This document shows, piece after piece, positions 1 through 7,909 of a stretch of DNA of 9,373 bases. A program made the position numbers and the translations under genes. The DNA is from Flavobacteriales bacterium (GTDB lineage: Bacteria; Bacteroidota; Bacteroidia; Flavobacteriales; BACL11): positions 1-9,373 of the forward strand of contig JABHQB010000165.1 in the NCBI GenBank assembly GCA_018695965.1, given 5' to 3'. Each line of letters starts with the position of its first letter. Position 1 is the first letter of the stretch. Under the pieces are notes generated by a model. It saw nothing but the letters and a program-made list of their open reading frames with translations, did not search any database and was not told the origin of the DNA.

Positions 1-548
1 ACACTCTTCTTAGCAAAGAAGAAATAAACACAAACTCAATATTAAATGAATATATTCCTGCTAGAATCATAAAAAACTCAATATTTAAACAAAATAATTT
101 TATATTACTAAATAAAGGTGAAAAAGATGGAGTAAAAAGTGGGATGGGTGTAATAGTAGATAATGGAGTGATTGGAATTGTTTCTATAACTTCAGAAAAC
201 TTCTCTAAAGTAACTTCTATTTTGAACCAAAATTCTACTATTAGTGTTGTACATATAAAAAGCAAACAAAATGGTTCATTAAAATGGAATACATATAATT
301 ATATGACCGCTATGATAAATGATATTCCGAATCATGCAAACATTCAAATTGGAGATACTATACAAACAAATGGGTTTAGTTCCATCTTCCCAGAAGGTAT
401 AAATATTGCAAAAGTAATTTCTTATAATAAAGGAAATGAAAACGGACTCTGTAATGTAAATATTAAATTCCTGAACGATATGAATACTGCAAAAAATGTA
501 TATATTATTAACTCCTTAATTAAGGAAGAGTTAGAAGAATTAAAATGA
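1..548 (+). CDS. mreC: Rod shape-determining protein MreC, 5'-truncated by the window edge
   Basis: The reading frame is open from base 3 to the TGA at 546-548, so 181 C-terminal residues are visible. The ATG at 144 is internal, because MreC-like sequence continues upstream of it (YIPARIIKNS, then NFILLNKGEKDGVKSGMGV). MreC is a bitopic membrane protein whose periplasmic beta-barrel domains scaffold the elongasome, linking MreB and MreD to PBP2 and RodA. Visible family landmarks are the nKGekDGvksGMgVi...GviGiV block, the SILNQNS segment, the GSLKW turn, and the GDTIQTNGFSSIFPEGI block typical of the second beta-domain. The end is acidic and helical (KEELEELK). The missing part should hold the N-terminal membrane helix and coiled coil, roughly 80-100 residues judging by usual family length. 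It overlaps mreD by 4 bases (ATGA), suggesting translational coupling. Identity is very likely from both motifs and gene order. Confidence 0.95.
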   Translation, partial: TLLSKEEINTNSILNEYIPARIIKNSIFKQNNFILLNKGEKDGVKSGMGVIVDNGVIGIVSITSENFSKVTSILNQNSTISVVHIKSKQNGSLKWNTYNYMTAMINDIPNHANIQIGDTIQTNGFSSIFPEGINIAKVISYNKGNENGLCNVNIKFLNDMNTAKNVYIINSLIKEELEELK

Positions 549-1051
549 AACATATTTACTCATATTTATGGCTCGCTCCACTTTTTATCCTTTTACAGGT
601 CTTGTTTCTGAATAATGTTCAGTTTAATAATTATATTAATCCTCTTGTGTACTTAATCTTAATCATAACCCTACCACAAAATACTGAAAAATGGTTTCTA
701 ATTATTTACGCTTTTTTTCTAGGTCTATTTTTAGATCTATTTGAAGGAAATATTGGTCTAAATTCATCTGCTTTAATCTTTGTCTCATTTTTTAAACCCT
801 ACCTATACAACATCCTTATTCCACAAAACTCAATTGACGACAAAGATAAATTAGGTTTGAAGAACTTAGGAATTCAAACATTTAGTATCTATGCTCTCAC
901 TCTAATATTTATTCATAATTCCTTCTTGTTTTTACTAGAACACTTCTACTCTTTATCGATTTTATTACTACTGGAAATTATCTTAAGTACTATTATAACT
1001 TTTATTATCATACTTATTTTTCAGCTCTTTACATTTAAAACAAAAGAGTAA
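545..1051 (+). CDS. mreD: Rod shape-determining protein MreD
   Basis: This 168-residue, very hydrophobic protein fits MreD, the polytopic inner-membrane partner of MreC in the elongasome. About five membrane segments can be seen, near residues 8-24, 30-45, 50-68, 108-130 and 136-162. The recognisable family block is LFLDLFEGNIGLNSSA (61-76) followed by FFKPYL (82-87), matching the MreD pattern of an acidic residue in a helix, then G-L-x-x-S-A and an aromatic-K/R-P-Y motif. The loop after it (about 93-107) is charged. The ATG start overlaps the mreC stop as ATGA, and the stop lies 2 bases before the PBP2 start, so it sits inside a coupled operon. MreD sequences diverge strongly, so position between mreC and mrdA carries much of the call. 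Confidence 0.93.
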   Translation: MKHIYSYLWLAPLFILLQVLFLNNVQFNNYINPLVYLILIITLPQNTEKWFLIIYAFFLGLFLDLFEGNIGLNSSALIFVSFFKPYLYNILIPQNSIDDKDKLGLKNLGIQTFSIYALTLIFIHNSFLFLLEHFYSLSILLLLEIILSTIITFIIILIFQLFTFKTKE

Positions 1052-1053
1052 TA

Positions 1054-2877
1054 ATGAATAATCATCTACAAAGCAGGAAAAATACAATAAAAGGAATCTT
1101 ACTTACAGTAGTAATTATTCTGATGTCCAAAATATTTTATATTCAGATTATTAATTCACAATACAAGAGGTCTGCAAAAAACAATGCAATAAGACCAGAA
1201 GTACAACAAGCTGCAAGAGGAGTAATTTACGATAGAAACGGGAAATTAATAGTCTCAAATAAAGCATCAAAGGATTTAATGGTAATACCTAGAGAAGTAG
1301 TAGAATTTGATACTTTAAGATTATGTGAGTTAACCGAACTATCTGTAAAAGATGTTAGAACAAAACTAAAAGATGCGAAAAATTACTCTAAATATATTGA
1401 AAGTGTCTTTTCAAAACAACTTCCTTCTAAATCTGCTCTACAAATAGAGGAGGAATTAAACTTCTTTAAAGGTTTCTATATCAGAGTAAATAACAGCAGA
1501 TATTATAATGTAGATGTGGCTGCACATGTAATAGGTTATATTGGAGAAGTAAATGAAAAAAAATCAAATGGTAAGTATTATACAAAAGGAGATTTAGAAG
1601 GCAAAATAGGTGTTGAAGCTTCTTACGAAAAACAACTCAGAGGGAAAAAAGGAATGAAAATGGTCTTAGTAGACGCTCTAAACAGGCCTCAAGGAAGTTT
1701 TGATAATGGCAAACACGATACTCTTGCTGTTCACGGAAAAAATATTACTACAACCTTGGATATTAATCTACAAAAATATGCAGAACAATTAATGCAAAAT
1801 AAAAAAGGTGCGATTGTAGCTATTCAACCTAGTAGCGGAGAAATATTAACATTAGTGTCTTCTCCTAACTATTCGTTAGAAATGATGCAAGGTAAAGAAC
1901 GATTAAAACAATTTCCTAATTTACAAGCTGACATCATGAACAAGCCTTTATTAAATCGCGCTTTAACAGAATATTATCCTCCAGCATCTAATTTTAAATT
2001 AGTTAATGGATTAATTGCATTGCAAGAAGGAACAGTAAATCCTCATAATTCATACCTCTGTAATTTCCAACATGAATTTGGAGATGTAAAGATGGGGTGT
2101 CATATGAAACATAATAATACTAATCTGAATGAAGCAATTAAAGTTTCATGTAACGTTTATTTCTCTCATGTTTGGGATAATTTATTTAAAAATAAATCTA
2201 AAAGTGAATGTTATACAACTTGGAGAAATCATGTAATAAGCTTCGGATTTGGGAATTACCTTAACAATGACTTTATGATAGGTAAAAAAGGGAATATTCC
2301 AACAGTAGAAGAATTAGACAAAGGATACCCTTATGGATGGAACTCAAATACTTTGTTAGGAATGGCAATTGGACAAGGTAAAATAGATGTAACTCCTATT
2401 CAGATGGCAAATCTAGCCACAATTATTGCTAATAGAGGGTATTATTATACTCCACATATTATCAAAGAGATTGAAGGAATCGATAATATACCAGAAAGAT
2501 TTAGTCAAATAAATAATACGTCAATACAACCGAAACATTTTGAATCAATTATAAAAGGTATGGAATTAGTTCTAGAAAATATAAATGGCACCGCATATAA
2601 TTCAAGAATAGATAACCTAATTATTTGTGGGAAAACAGGTACTTCTGAGAAAAAAGTAGACGGAAAAAAGAAACCAGAACATTCCAGTTTTCTTGCCTTT
2701 GCTCCAAAGGAGAATCCCCAAATTGCAATATATGTTATTGTAGAAGATGGTGGATATGGGGCAGATTGGGCTGCTCCTATTTCTACTTTAATAATTGAGA
2801 AATATCTGAATAATACTATTTCTAGAACCATACTGGAAAAACAAATGATAACCGGAAATTTGATGAATAAAAAATGA
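1054..2877 (+). CDS. mrdA: Penicillin-binding protein 2 (elongasome peptidoglycan D,D-transpeptidase)
   Basis: This is a class B penicillin-binding protein of 607 residues, close to usual PBP2 length. It crosslinks the stem peptides of new peptidoglycan made by RodA during side-wall growth. One N-terminal membrane helix (about 12-33) anchors it, with the rest periplasmic. The pedestal domain shows RGVIYDRNG (55-63), AAHVIGYIGEV (156-166) and GKIGVEASYEKQLRGKKG (183-200). The transpeptidase domain has the three active-site motifs: S312-N-F-K315 with the nucleophilic serine, S365-C-N367, and K527-T-G-T530. The late GYGADWAAPI segment (567-576) is also typical. The serine motif is unusual, reading PPASNFK where PBP2 normally has PPGSTFK. 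C336, H340, C349, H350 and H353 form a possible metal-site cluster. It starts 2 bases after mreD and overlaps rodA by 4 bases (ATGA). Confidence 0.96.
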   Translation: MNNHLQSRKNTIKGILLTVVIILMSKIFYIQIINSQYKRSAKNNAIRPEVQQAARGVIYDRNGKLIVSNKASKDLMVIPREVVEFDTLRLCELTELSVKDVRTKLKDAKNYSKYIESVFSKQLPSKSALQIEEELNFFKGFYIRVNNSRYYNVDVAAHVIGYIGEVNEKKSNGKYYTKGDLEGKIGVEASYEKQLRGKKGMKMVLVDALNRPQGSFDNGKHDTLAVHGKNITTTLDINLQKYAEQLMQNKKGAIVAIQPSSGEILTLVSSPNYSLEMMQGKERLKQFPNLQADIMNKPLLNRALTEYYPPASNFKLVNGLIALQEGTVNPHNSYLCNFQHEFGDVKMGCHMKHNNTNLNEAIKVSCNVYFSHVWDNLFKNKSKSECYTTWRNHVISFGFGNYLNNDFMIGKKGNIPTVEELDKGYPYGWNSNTLLGMAIGQGKIDVTPIQMANLATIIANRGYYYTPHIIKEIEGIDNIPERFSQINNTSIQPKHFESIIKGMELVLENINGTAYNSRIDNLIICGKTGTSEKKVDGKKKPEHSSFLAFAPKENPQIAIYVIVEDGGYGADWAAPISTLIIEKYLNNTISRTILEKQMITGNLMNKK

Positions 2878-4139
2878 GAAAAACAATAGAAATATTCGGT
2901 AAAATAGATGGAATTACTATTTTATTATATCTGTTTTTAGTTTTCTTTGGGTGGGTAAATATTTATGCCTCGATGTATAATGACGATATAACTACTTCTG
3001 TTTTTGATTTAAGTACAAAATATGGGAAACAACTTTTATTTATTGGTATTTCTCTGTTTGCAGCATTTGTAATTCTGATTATTGACTGGAGATTTTTTGA
3101 TACGCTTTCTTTTGTCTTGTACGGAATAACTATAATATCACTGATAGCAGTCTTGTTTTTTGCAAAAGAAACTGGTGGAGCTAACTCATGGTTCAAGATA
3201 GGTAATTTTAAAATACAACCTTCAGAATTTGCAAAATTCACAACCTCTCTTGCTTTAGCGAAAATGTTTAGCCTTAATAAACAAAACCTGTTTTCATTTA
3301 GATCCATGATAAGAAACTACACTATAATACTTATCCCATTTTTCTTAATTATTTTGCAGAACGACATGGGAACGGCATTAGTATTCACTTCTTTTATTTT
3401 GGTCTTCTACAGAGAAGGTTTATCAGGAAATGTGTTAATTGTTTTATTAGTGCTATTTGCTTTAGTATTATTCTCCTTACTAATTTATCCATGGATAGTT
3501 GCTGTATTTTTTACATCTCTAATCTTTATTATTTATTATTTCTCCTCTAATAGGGTTAGAAGCTTAAAAGTCTCATCTATTGTTGCTATAATATCAAATG
3601 GAATAATTTTCAGTACCGGTTATTTGTATAATCATCTTTTATCTCCTCATCAAATTGAGAGAATAAATATTTTGATAGGAAAAGACTTTGATCCACAAAA
3701 TGCTGGATATAATTTAATTCAATCAAAAATTGCAATTGGATCGGGTGGTTTTTTTGGAAAAGGATTTCTACACGGAACACAAACCAGGTTTGATTTTGTC
3801 CCAGAACAAAGTACAGATTTTATTTTCTGTACTATTGGGGAAGAGTGGGGGTTTTTAGGGAGTTTTATTTTCCTACTCGTTTTCACTACTCTATTATTAC
3901 GAATCATCTTTTTGGCGGAGAAGCAAAAATCACAATTTTGTAGAGTGTATGGATATAGTGTTGCATGCATACTTTTTATTCATTTGATAATAAATATAAG
4001 TATGACTATTGGCTTAGCTCCTATAATAGGGATTCCATTACCATTCATGAGCTATGGAGGGTCTTCACTAGTTTCATTTACTATACTAATATTTATTTTT
4101 CTAAATCTAAACTCTTATAGGATGGATATCTTAAGGTGA
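2874..4139 (+). CDS. rodA: RodA, SEDS-family peptidoglycan glycosyltransferase
   Basis: This 421-residue polytopic protein belongs to the SEDS family (FtsW/RodA/SpoVE). It polymerises lipid II into glycan strands and works as a pair with PBP2, the gene directly before it (4-base ATGA overlap). About ten membrane segments are visible. Family blocks are GGANSWFKIGNFKIQPSEFAK (101-121), QNDMGTAL (162-169), GSGGFFGKGFLHGTQT (289-304), PEQSTDFIFCTIGEEWGFLGS (310-330) and PLPFMSYGGSS (388-398). D315 in the TDF motif probably corresponds to the catalytically essential periplasmic aspartate known in RodA, and E323/E324 to the conserved acidic pair. Linkage to mreCD and PBP2 favours RodA over FtsW. 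It is the last gene of the operon, ending just before a terminator-like hairpin. No missing key motif was noticed. Confidence 0.96.
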   Translation: MRKTIEIFGKIDGITILLYLFLVFFGWVNIYASMYNDDITTSVFDLSTKYGKQLLFIGISLFAAFVILIIDWRFFDTLSFVLYGITIISLIAVLFFAKETGGANSWFKIGNFKIQPSEFAKFTTSLALAKMFSLNKQNLFSFRSMIRNYTIILIPFFLIILQNDMGTALVFTSFILVFYREGLSGNVLIVLLVLFALVLFSLLIYPWIVAVFFTSLIFIIYYFSSNRVRSLKVSSIVAIISNGIIFSTGYLYNHLLSPHQIERINILIGKDFDPQNAGYNLIQSKIAIGSGGFFGKGFLHGTQTRFDFVPEQSTDFIFCTIGEEWGFLGSFIFLLVFTTLLLRIIFLAEKQKSQFCRVYGYSVACILFIHLIINISMTIGLAPIIGIPLPFMSYGGSSLVSFTILIFIFLNLNSYRMDILR

Positions 4140-4144
4140 AAACT

Positions 4145-4184
4145 AAAAAAACTCCAATCTTTCAATAGGAGTTCTTCTTGTTTT
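4145..4184. terminator. Bidirectional intrinsic terminator between convergent operons
   Basis: A 6-bp inverted repeat, AACTCC (4150-4155) and GGAGTT (4168-4173), is separated by a 12-base loop. On the left the stem merges with a run of seven A (4145-4151), so the - strand transcript from ppiD would read stem followed by a U tract, the classical arrangement. On the + strand, rodA transcripts would end in CUUCUUGUUUU, a weaker tract. It lies wholly in the 59-base gap between the rodA and ppiD stops, exactly where a shared terminator is expected. The stem is short and the loop large, so efficiency is uncertain. Confidence 0.75.
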
Positions 4185-4198
4185 AGGAAATTATATTA

Positions 4199-6568
4199 TT
4201 AATAAAAAATAGATCTGTTATCTACAATATCTGAATTTTCTTTTAGGGTCTTTAGTGCCTGCTCATAATAGACTCCAAATGAATTTTCTTGTCTTATTTT
4301 ATCTTTTTCAGCTTCAGTATATTCAGTTCTAGAACCTTTACTAACTATATAAATAAGATAAGCTGCATTATTCCCCTTTATTAATCGAGAGGTTTCTCCT
4401 TCATCTAGAGCGTTAACTGCTCCAACGAAATTTTGAACATCTAATGCGTCAGTAATAGTATTATTAATTGCTAAGCTTTCAAAATTAACTTCAGATGCAG
4501 TATAAACTGTATCAGTATTAAATAAAGAAGATGCCTCTTCTAAGGTTGGGGATCCTGATAATTGTGAAGCAATATCATCAAATTTCTGATCATTTTGGAT
4601 TTCTTGTATAATAATATCCCTTACTGATTCTAATGTTTTATCGCCGTTAGGGTTAATCGCAGATAAACTAACTACTACGAAATCATCTCCACATCTATAC
4701 GTTGTATTTGACACATCTCCCACTTTAGTATTTGCATCAAACATCCACCTTACAATTTCTCTTGAGTCTTGTAAGTCTTTAATATTGAATTGCATATTAT
4801 TAACAGCATCAGCAGCATCATAACGAACGTTAAGACTATCAGATAAAGATTTAAAAGCACTATTATCTGTCAATATCATTGCGTCATCTTCTGATTCAGA
4901 GTCAAAATAAATCCCAGCTACAGCAACTAATATTGTAAGTAATACAACGTATGGTACAAATCTTTTAACATCTCTCTTCTTTATATATATAAAATATAAC
5001 AAAACAAATATTATACCAATATCTAATAATATCCACCAATATTGAAGAATCTTATTCTTTGATTTTGAATCGTCTTGTATAACTCCTTGACTAACAGACG
5101 CTTTAATAAATTTCTGCCCTTCATATCTACAATCCTTTATTGTGTTTTCAGAAGCCTCTATCTCTTTATCTAAATATGCTATTGTATATTTTGGAATTAA
5201 TTTAGTCATACTATCGATCTTAATTAGATGAACTCCATATTGAGTAGTAACGATTTCAAAAGCTCCTATTTTAGATGTAAAACAAACGTCATTAAATTCC
5301 GAAACCATCATTCCTTCTGTGAACCATCCTAAATCACCTCCTTTAATTGAACTCTGTTTATCTTTTGAATATTGAACTGCAAGCTGACCAAAATCAGATC
5401 CATCTTTAACTTGTTTTTTTAGATCTTCTGCAAAATCTCTAAGATTAGAAATAGTGGTTATTGTATCACCCTCATCAATATTTAATAGAATATGACTTGC
5501 TTTAATAGAATCAGATCGAAGAGTACTCTCAGATAATTTAGCTATTCTATAAACTCCATCTTTTAGATATGGCCCTTCAACTGTTACTTCTTGCCTTTTA
5601 ATTAAATCCAGTAAATTTGCATCTATAATATCAGACTCTTTTTGAAATGATAATATTGTACATTTACTATTAATAACAAAATTACGAGATTTCTTAATCA
5701 TCTCCTGTTCTGTCTTTATAGTATCCTCTTTAGTAGGAACTATAGGAAAAGTAACATACTCTACATTTCTGGTTTCTTCTTCATTCTGATATGCTGAAAT
5801 GTGCTTATCATAATAGCTCAAAATCTCTTCTTCTGTAACATCTACTTCCTCCAATGGATAAGGTATAGAAATGTATTTTACATTATCATTAGCTCTTTCA
5901 TTTAATGTTGTTTCTATTTCAGACTTTGTAGTATAGATCCCTTTCTCAATTAATGTTTGATACTTTTGAGATAATCTTTGTTTGGATATTTCATCTTCCA
6001 ATTGTGACCATCCTTTCTCTTGTTCTACAGGCCATTGACCTCGATTTTCTAGAAAATTACCAACCTTTTCTCCACTAAAATTTCCATTAACATCAACAAA
6101 ATAATCATCATATTGTATAGTAGAGGTATCGTTAGGATTATTTCTTTTTCGTTCTTCAATTTGAGATTTATATCTGTTAAATTGATCTTCAATTAAATTT
6201 TTAAAATATAGAGAAACATTATTTGGATTAATAGAACCTGTAAATAATTCTTTTATCTCTTCATTCGTAACGGTAAGATTCAAATCAGAAGCAGCTGAAG
6301 AAATTAATTTTTCATTTACTAAACTTTCCCATGCACTCTTATGAGCTATTTCTTCTGGATCTTGATTCTTTGAAGTCCCTAAGTACTCATTATATTTATC
6401 TATATCAATTTCTTCTCCATTTATACTACCAATAGAATTTAATTGTCCTCCATTACATGAAAAAATACTTGATTGATCTGATCCCATAAAAAGAAATCCA
6501 AACATACCAAGTCCAATCATAACTAGTACTAAAACTGTTTTTTCTCTTATTTTTTCTAAAACTGCCAT
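4199..6568 (-). CDS. ppiD: PpiD-like periplasmic peptidyl-prolyl isomerase/chaperone (SurA-type N-domain, parvulin domain) with an internal membrane hairpin
   Basis: This 789-residue protein resembles the Bacteroidota PpiD family, membrane-anchored chaperones with a parvulin (PPIC) domain thought to help fold exported and outer-membrane proteins. The N-terminus MAVLEKIREK plus a membrane helix (about 10-28) is typical. A SurA/PpiD-like N-domain follows (about 40-350). The PPIC domain spans about 355-452, with KASHILL (356-362, H359), GGDLGWF (410-416) and YGVHLIKI (444-451, H447). The family C-region is recognisable at REIVRWMF (603-610) and the following TKVGDVS. Between PPIC and C-region lies an unexpected pair of membrane helices, about 510-529 and 537-555, joined by a basic KKRDVKR loop and followed by acidic DSESEDD. 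Related proteins are about 700 residues from memory, so the excess roughly equals this insert. The ATG at 6566-6568 begins the anchor correctly. Upstream is the CorC-like gene, 75 bases away. Family call is secure; the exact symbol is by analogy. Confidence 0.88.
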   Translation of the reverse strand: MAVLEKIREKTVLVLVMIGLGMFGFLFMGSDQSSIFSCNGGQLNSIGSINGEEIDIDKYNEYLGTSKNQDPEEIAHKSAWESLVNEKLISSAASDLNLTVTNEEIKELFTGSINPNNVSLYFKNLIEDQFNRYKSQIEERKRNNPNDTSTIQYDDYFVDVNGNFSGEKVGNFLENRGQWPVEQEKGWSQLEDEISKQRLSQKYQTLIEKGIYTTKSEIETTLNERANDNVKYISIPYPLEEVDVTEEEILSYYDKHISAYQNEEETRNVEYVTFPIVPTKEDTIKTEQEMIKKSRNFVINSKCTILSFQKESDIIDANLLDLIKRQEVTVEGPYLKDGVYRIAKLSESTLRSDSIKASHILLNIDEGDTITTISNLRDFAEDLKKQVKDGSDFGQLAVQYSKDKQSSIKGGDLGWFTEGMMVSEFNDVCFTSKIGAFEIVTTQYGVHLIKIDSMTKLIPKYTIAYLDKEIEASENTIKDCRYEGQKFIKASVSQGVIQDDSKSKNKILQYWWILLDIGIIFVLLYFIYIKKRDVKRFVPYVVLLTILVAVAGIYFDSESEDDAMILTDNSAFKSLSDSLNVRYDAADAVNNMQFNIKDLQDSREIVRWMFDANTKVGDVSNTTYRCGDDFVVVSLSAINPNGDKTLESVRDIIIQEIQNDQKFDDIASQLSGSPTLEEASSLFNTDTVYTASEVNFESLAINNTITDALDVQNFVGAVNALDEGETSRLIKGNNAAYLIYIVSKGSRTEYTEAEKDKIRQENSFGVYYEQALKTLKENSDIVDNRSIFY
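4904..5044 (-). other. Transmembrane hairpin insert encoded within the ppiD-like gene
   Basis: This segment encodes residues 509-555 of the PpiD-like protein: a first hydrophobic stretch (WWILLDIGIIFVLLYFIYI), the basic turn KKRDVKR, then a second one (FVPYVVLLTILVAVAGIYF) ending in DSESEDD. Basic residues in the turn and acidic ones after it fit a hairpin that dips to the cytoplasm and returns to the periplasm, leaving both soluble halves periplasmic. The topology is an inference from hydrophobicity and the positive-inside rule. Confidence 0.8.
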
Positions 6569-6595
6569 TTTCTTATCTTAAATTAAATTAGTTTG

Positions 6596-6626
6596 CGAAT
6601 ATACAATTGTTATTTGAGTTATGAAA
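6596..6626 (-). promoter_or_regulatory. Possible Bacteroidota-type promoter before ppiD
   Basis: Read on the - strand, TATATTCG (6596-6603) matches the Bacteroidota -7 consensus TAnnTTTG except for one base. A TTTC (6623-6626) lies 19 bases upstream, where a -33 TTTG/TTG element would be expected. Transcription would begin about 20-25 bases before the ppiD start codon. The gap of 75 bases is the longest in the window, which leaves room for a separate promoter. In DNA this AT-rich such partial matches arise easily by chance, so this is only a candidate. Confidence 0.3.
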
Positions 6627-6643
6627 ATAGAACAAATATCTAT

Positions 6644-7888
6644 TTATTTAACCATTATTCTAATAAGTTTAATGCTTTTTTCATCAACAGAATCAATAAG
6701 TAGGAGTTTGTTTTCATACTTAATTGATTCTCCTTTTATTGGAATATCTTCATGTAGTGATAAAAACAAACCTGCTATTGTTTCGTATTCTTCAGATTCC
6801 GGTAATTCCAAATTATATTTATTATTTATCTGATCCACTTCCATTCTAGAGGAAAATAAATACTCTGTATCCGATATTTTTTCATCAATTATGTCTGCAA
6901 TATCATGTTCGTCTTCAATTTCTCCAACAATTTCTTCTGTTACATCTTCAACAGTAACTAAGCCTGATGTGCCACCAAATTCATCTACAACAAGTGCAAT
7001 ACTTTTGTTTTTCTTGATGAAAGTATTTAGCATCTCATTTGCAGTTAAACTTTCAGACACAATAGGAATTGGCAACATAACAGATTTTATTGTTATAGGT
7101 TTTTTAAACAAATCTGCAGAATGTACATATCCAATAATATTATCGATATTATCTTTGAAAACAGGAATTTTTGTATATTTAGTTTCTATAAAAAGTTTCA
7201 GCAACTGTTCAACTGAAGATTTAATATTTATAGCTGCCATATCTGTTCTGGGGACCATACATTCTCTCACTTTTATATTAGAAAGTTCTAAAGCGTTTTG
7301 CAACATCTCTACTTCTGTATTATTCCCCGAATTTGAATTAGTATATTGTGTTAAACTTTCTAGATATTCATCCAAATCTATTTTAGAAAATAGCTGATTT
7401 ACTTCGTTAATCTCCAACCTAAAAATATATTTTAAAACAAATCCGGATATAGCAAGCATTACAAATACAATCGGGTATAATAAAAAGTAAAAAAAAATCA
7501 AAGGCAAAGAAAAAATCTTTAACATATAATTAGGATTTATTCTGAAAATTGCTTTTGGAATAAACTCTGCTGTAATTAGGATAATTATGGTAGAAATAAT
7601 TGTTTGAGTAAATAATAATAAAAATGAAGATGAGATATTTTGAAGAAACGGGTGTAATAGCTCTGTCATTGAAATAGAGAAAATAACCAAAGCAATATTA
7701 TTGCCAATAAGCATAGTTGCAATAAAATTAGATTCATCTTTAGAAAAAATAGCAATTGTTTTAGAAATAAATGAATCTGAATTTTTATCTAATTCTAATT
7801 TTAATTTATTCGATGAAACAAAAGCAATTTCAATTCCTGAAAAAAAAGCAGAGAAAATCAAAGTTATGACTACAATTGTTAATGACAT
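6644..7888 (-). CDS. CNNM/CorC-family membrane protein (DUF21, CBS pair, CorC_HlyC domain), 'hemolysin family'
   Basis: This 414-residue protein has the standard three-part layout of the CNNM/CorC family. The DUF21 membrane domain (1 to about 165) carries SAFFSGIEIAFVS (13-25), IGNNIAL (61-67) and TAEFIPKAI (106-114). A cytoplasmic CBS pair (about 205-330) begins at VRECMVPRTDM (207-217) and contains VVDEFGGTSGLVTVEDVTEEIVGEI (300-324). A C-terminal CorC_HlyC domain (about 344-414) follows. Family members are linked to Mg2+ or Co2+ transport or its regulation, often through ATP/Mg binding at the CBS pair; many are labelled 'hemolysin' for historical reasons only. Substrate cannot be told here. 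The gliding protein GldE belongs to the same family, but the neighbours are lptC and ppiD rather than gld genes, so GldE is not favoured. Its ATG lies 21 bases after the lptC stop, consistent with one operon. Confidence 0.92.
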   Translation of the reverse strand: MSLTIVVITLIFSAFFSGIEIAFVSSNKLKLELDKNSDSFISKTIAIFSKDESNFIATMLIGNNIALVIFSISMTELLHPFLQNISSSFLLLFTQTIISTIIILITAEFIPKAIFRINPNYMLKIFSLPLIFFYFLLYPIVFVMLAISGFVLKYIFRLEINEVNQLFSKIDLDEYLESLTQYTNSNSGNNTEVEMLQNALELSNIKVRECMVPRTDMAAINIKSSVEQLLKLFIETKYTKIPVFKDNIDNIIGYVHSADLFKKPITIKSVMLPIPIVSESLTANEMLNTFIKKNKSIALVVDEFGGTSGLVTVEDVTEEIVGEIEDEHDIADIIDEKISDTEYLFSSRMEVDQINNKYNLELPESEEYETIAGLFLSLHEDIPIKGESIKYENKLLLIDSVDEKSIKLIRIMVK

Positions 7889-7909
7889 ACAGATATAAAA
7901 ATACTAATT

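Noticed and set aside
144..146. ATG at 144 as the start of a 134-residue gene
   Set aside because: The same frame stays open to the window edge and encodes conserved MreC sequence upstream of this ATG, so it is an internal methionine.
2505..3970. Open frames on the - strand across mrdA and rodA
   Set aside because: They lie opposite conserved catalytic regions of PBP2 and RodA, show no family motifs, and are chance frames.
6891..7397. A 168-codon open frame on the + strand inside the CorC-like gene
   Set aside because: It is antisense to a well-conserved protein, and its translation is serine/threonine-rich without recognisable domains, as expected of a shadow frame.
6644..7888. Gliding motility protein GldE
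   Set aside because: The domain layout is shared by all CNNM/CorC proteins, and the neighbours are lptC and ppiD rather than gldD or other gliding genes.
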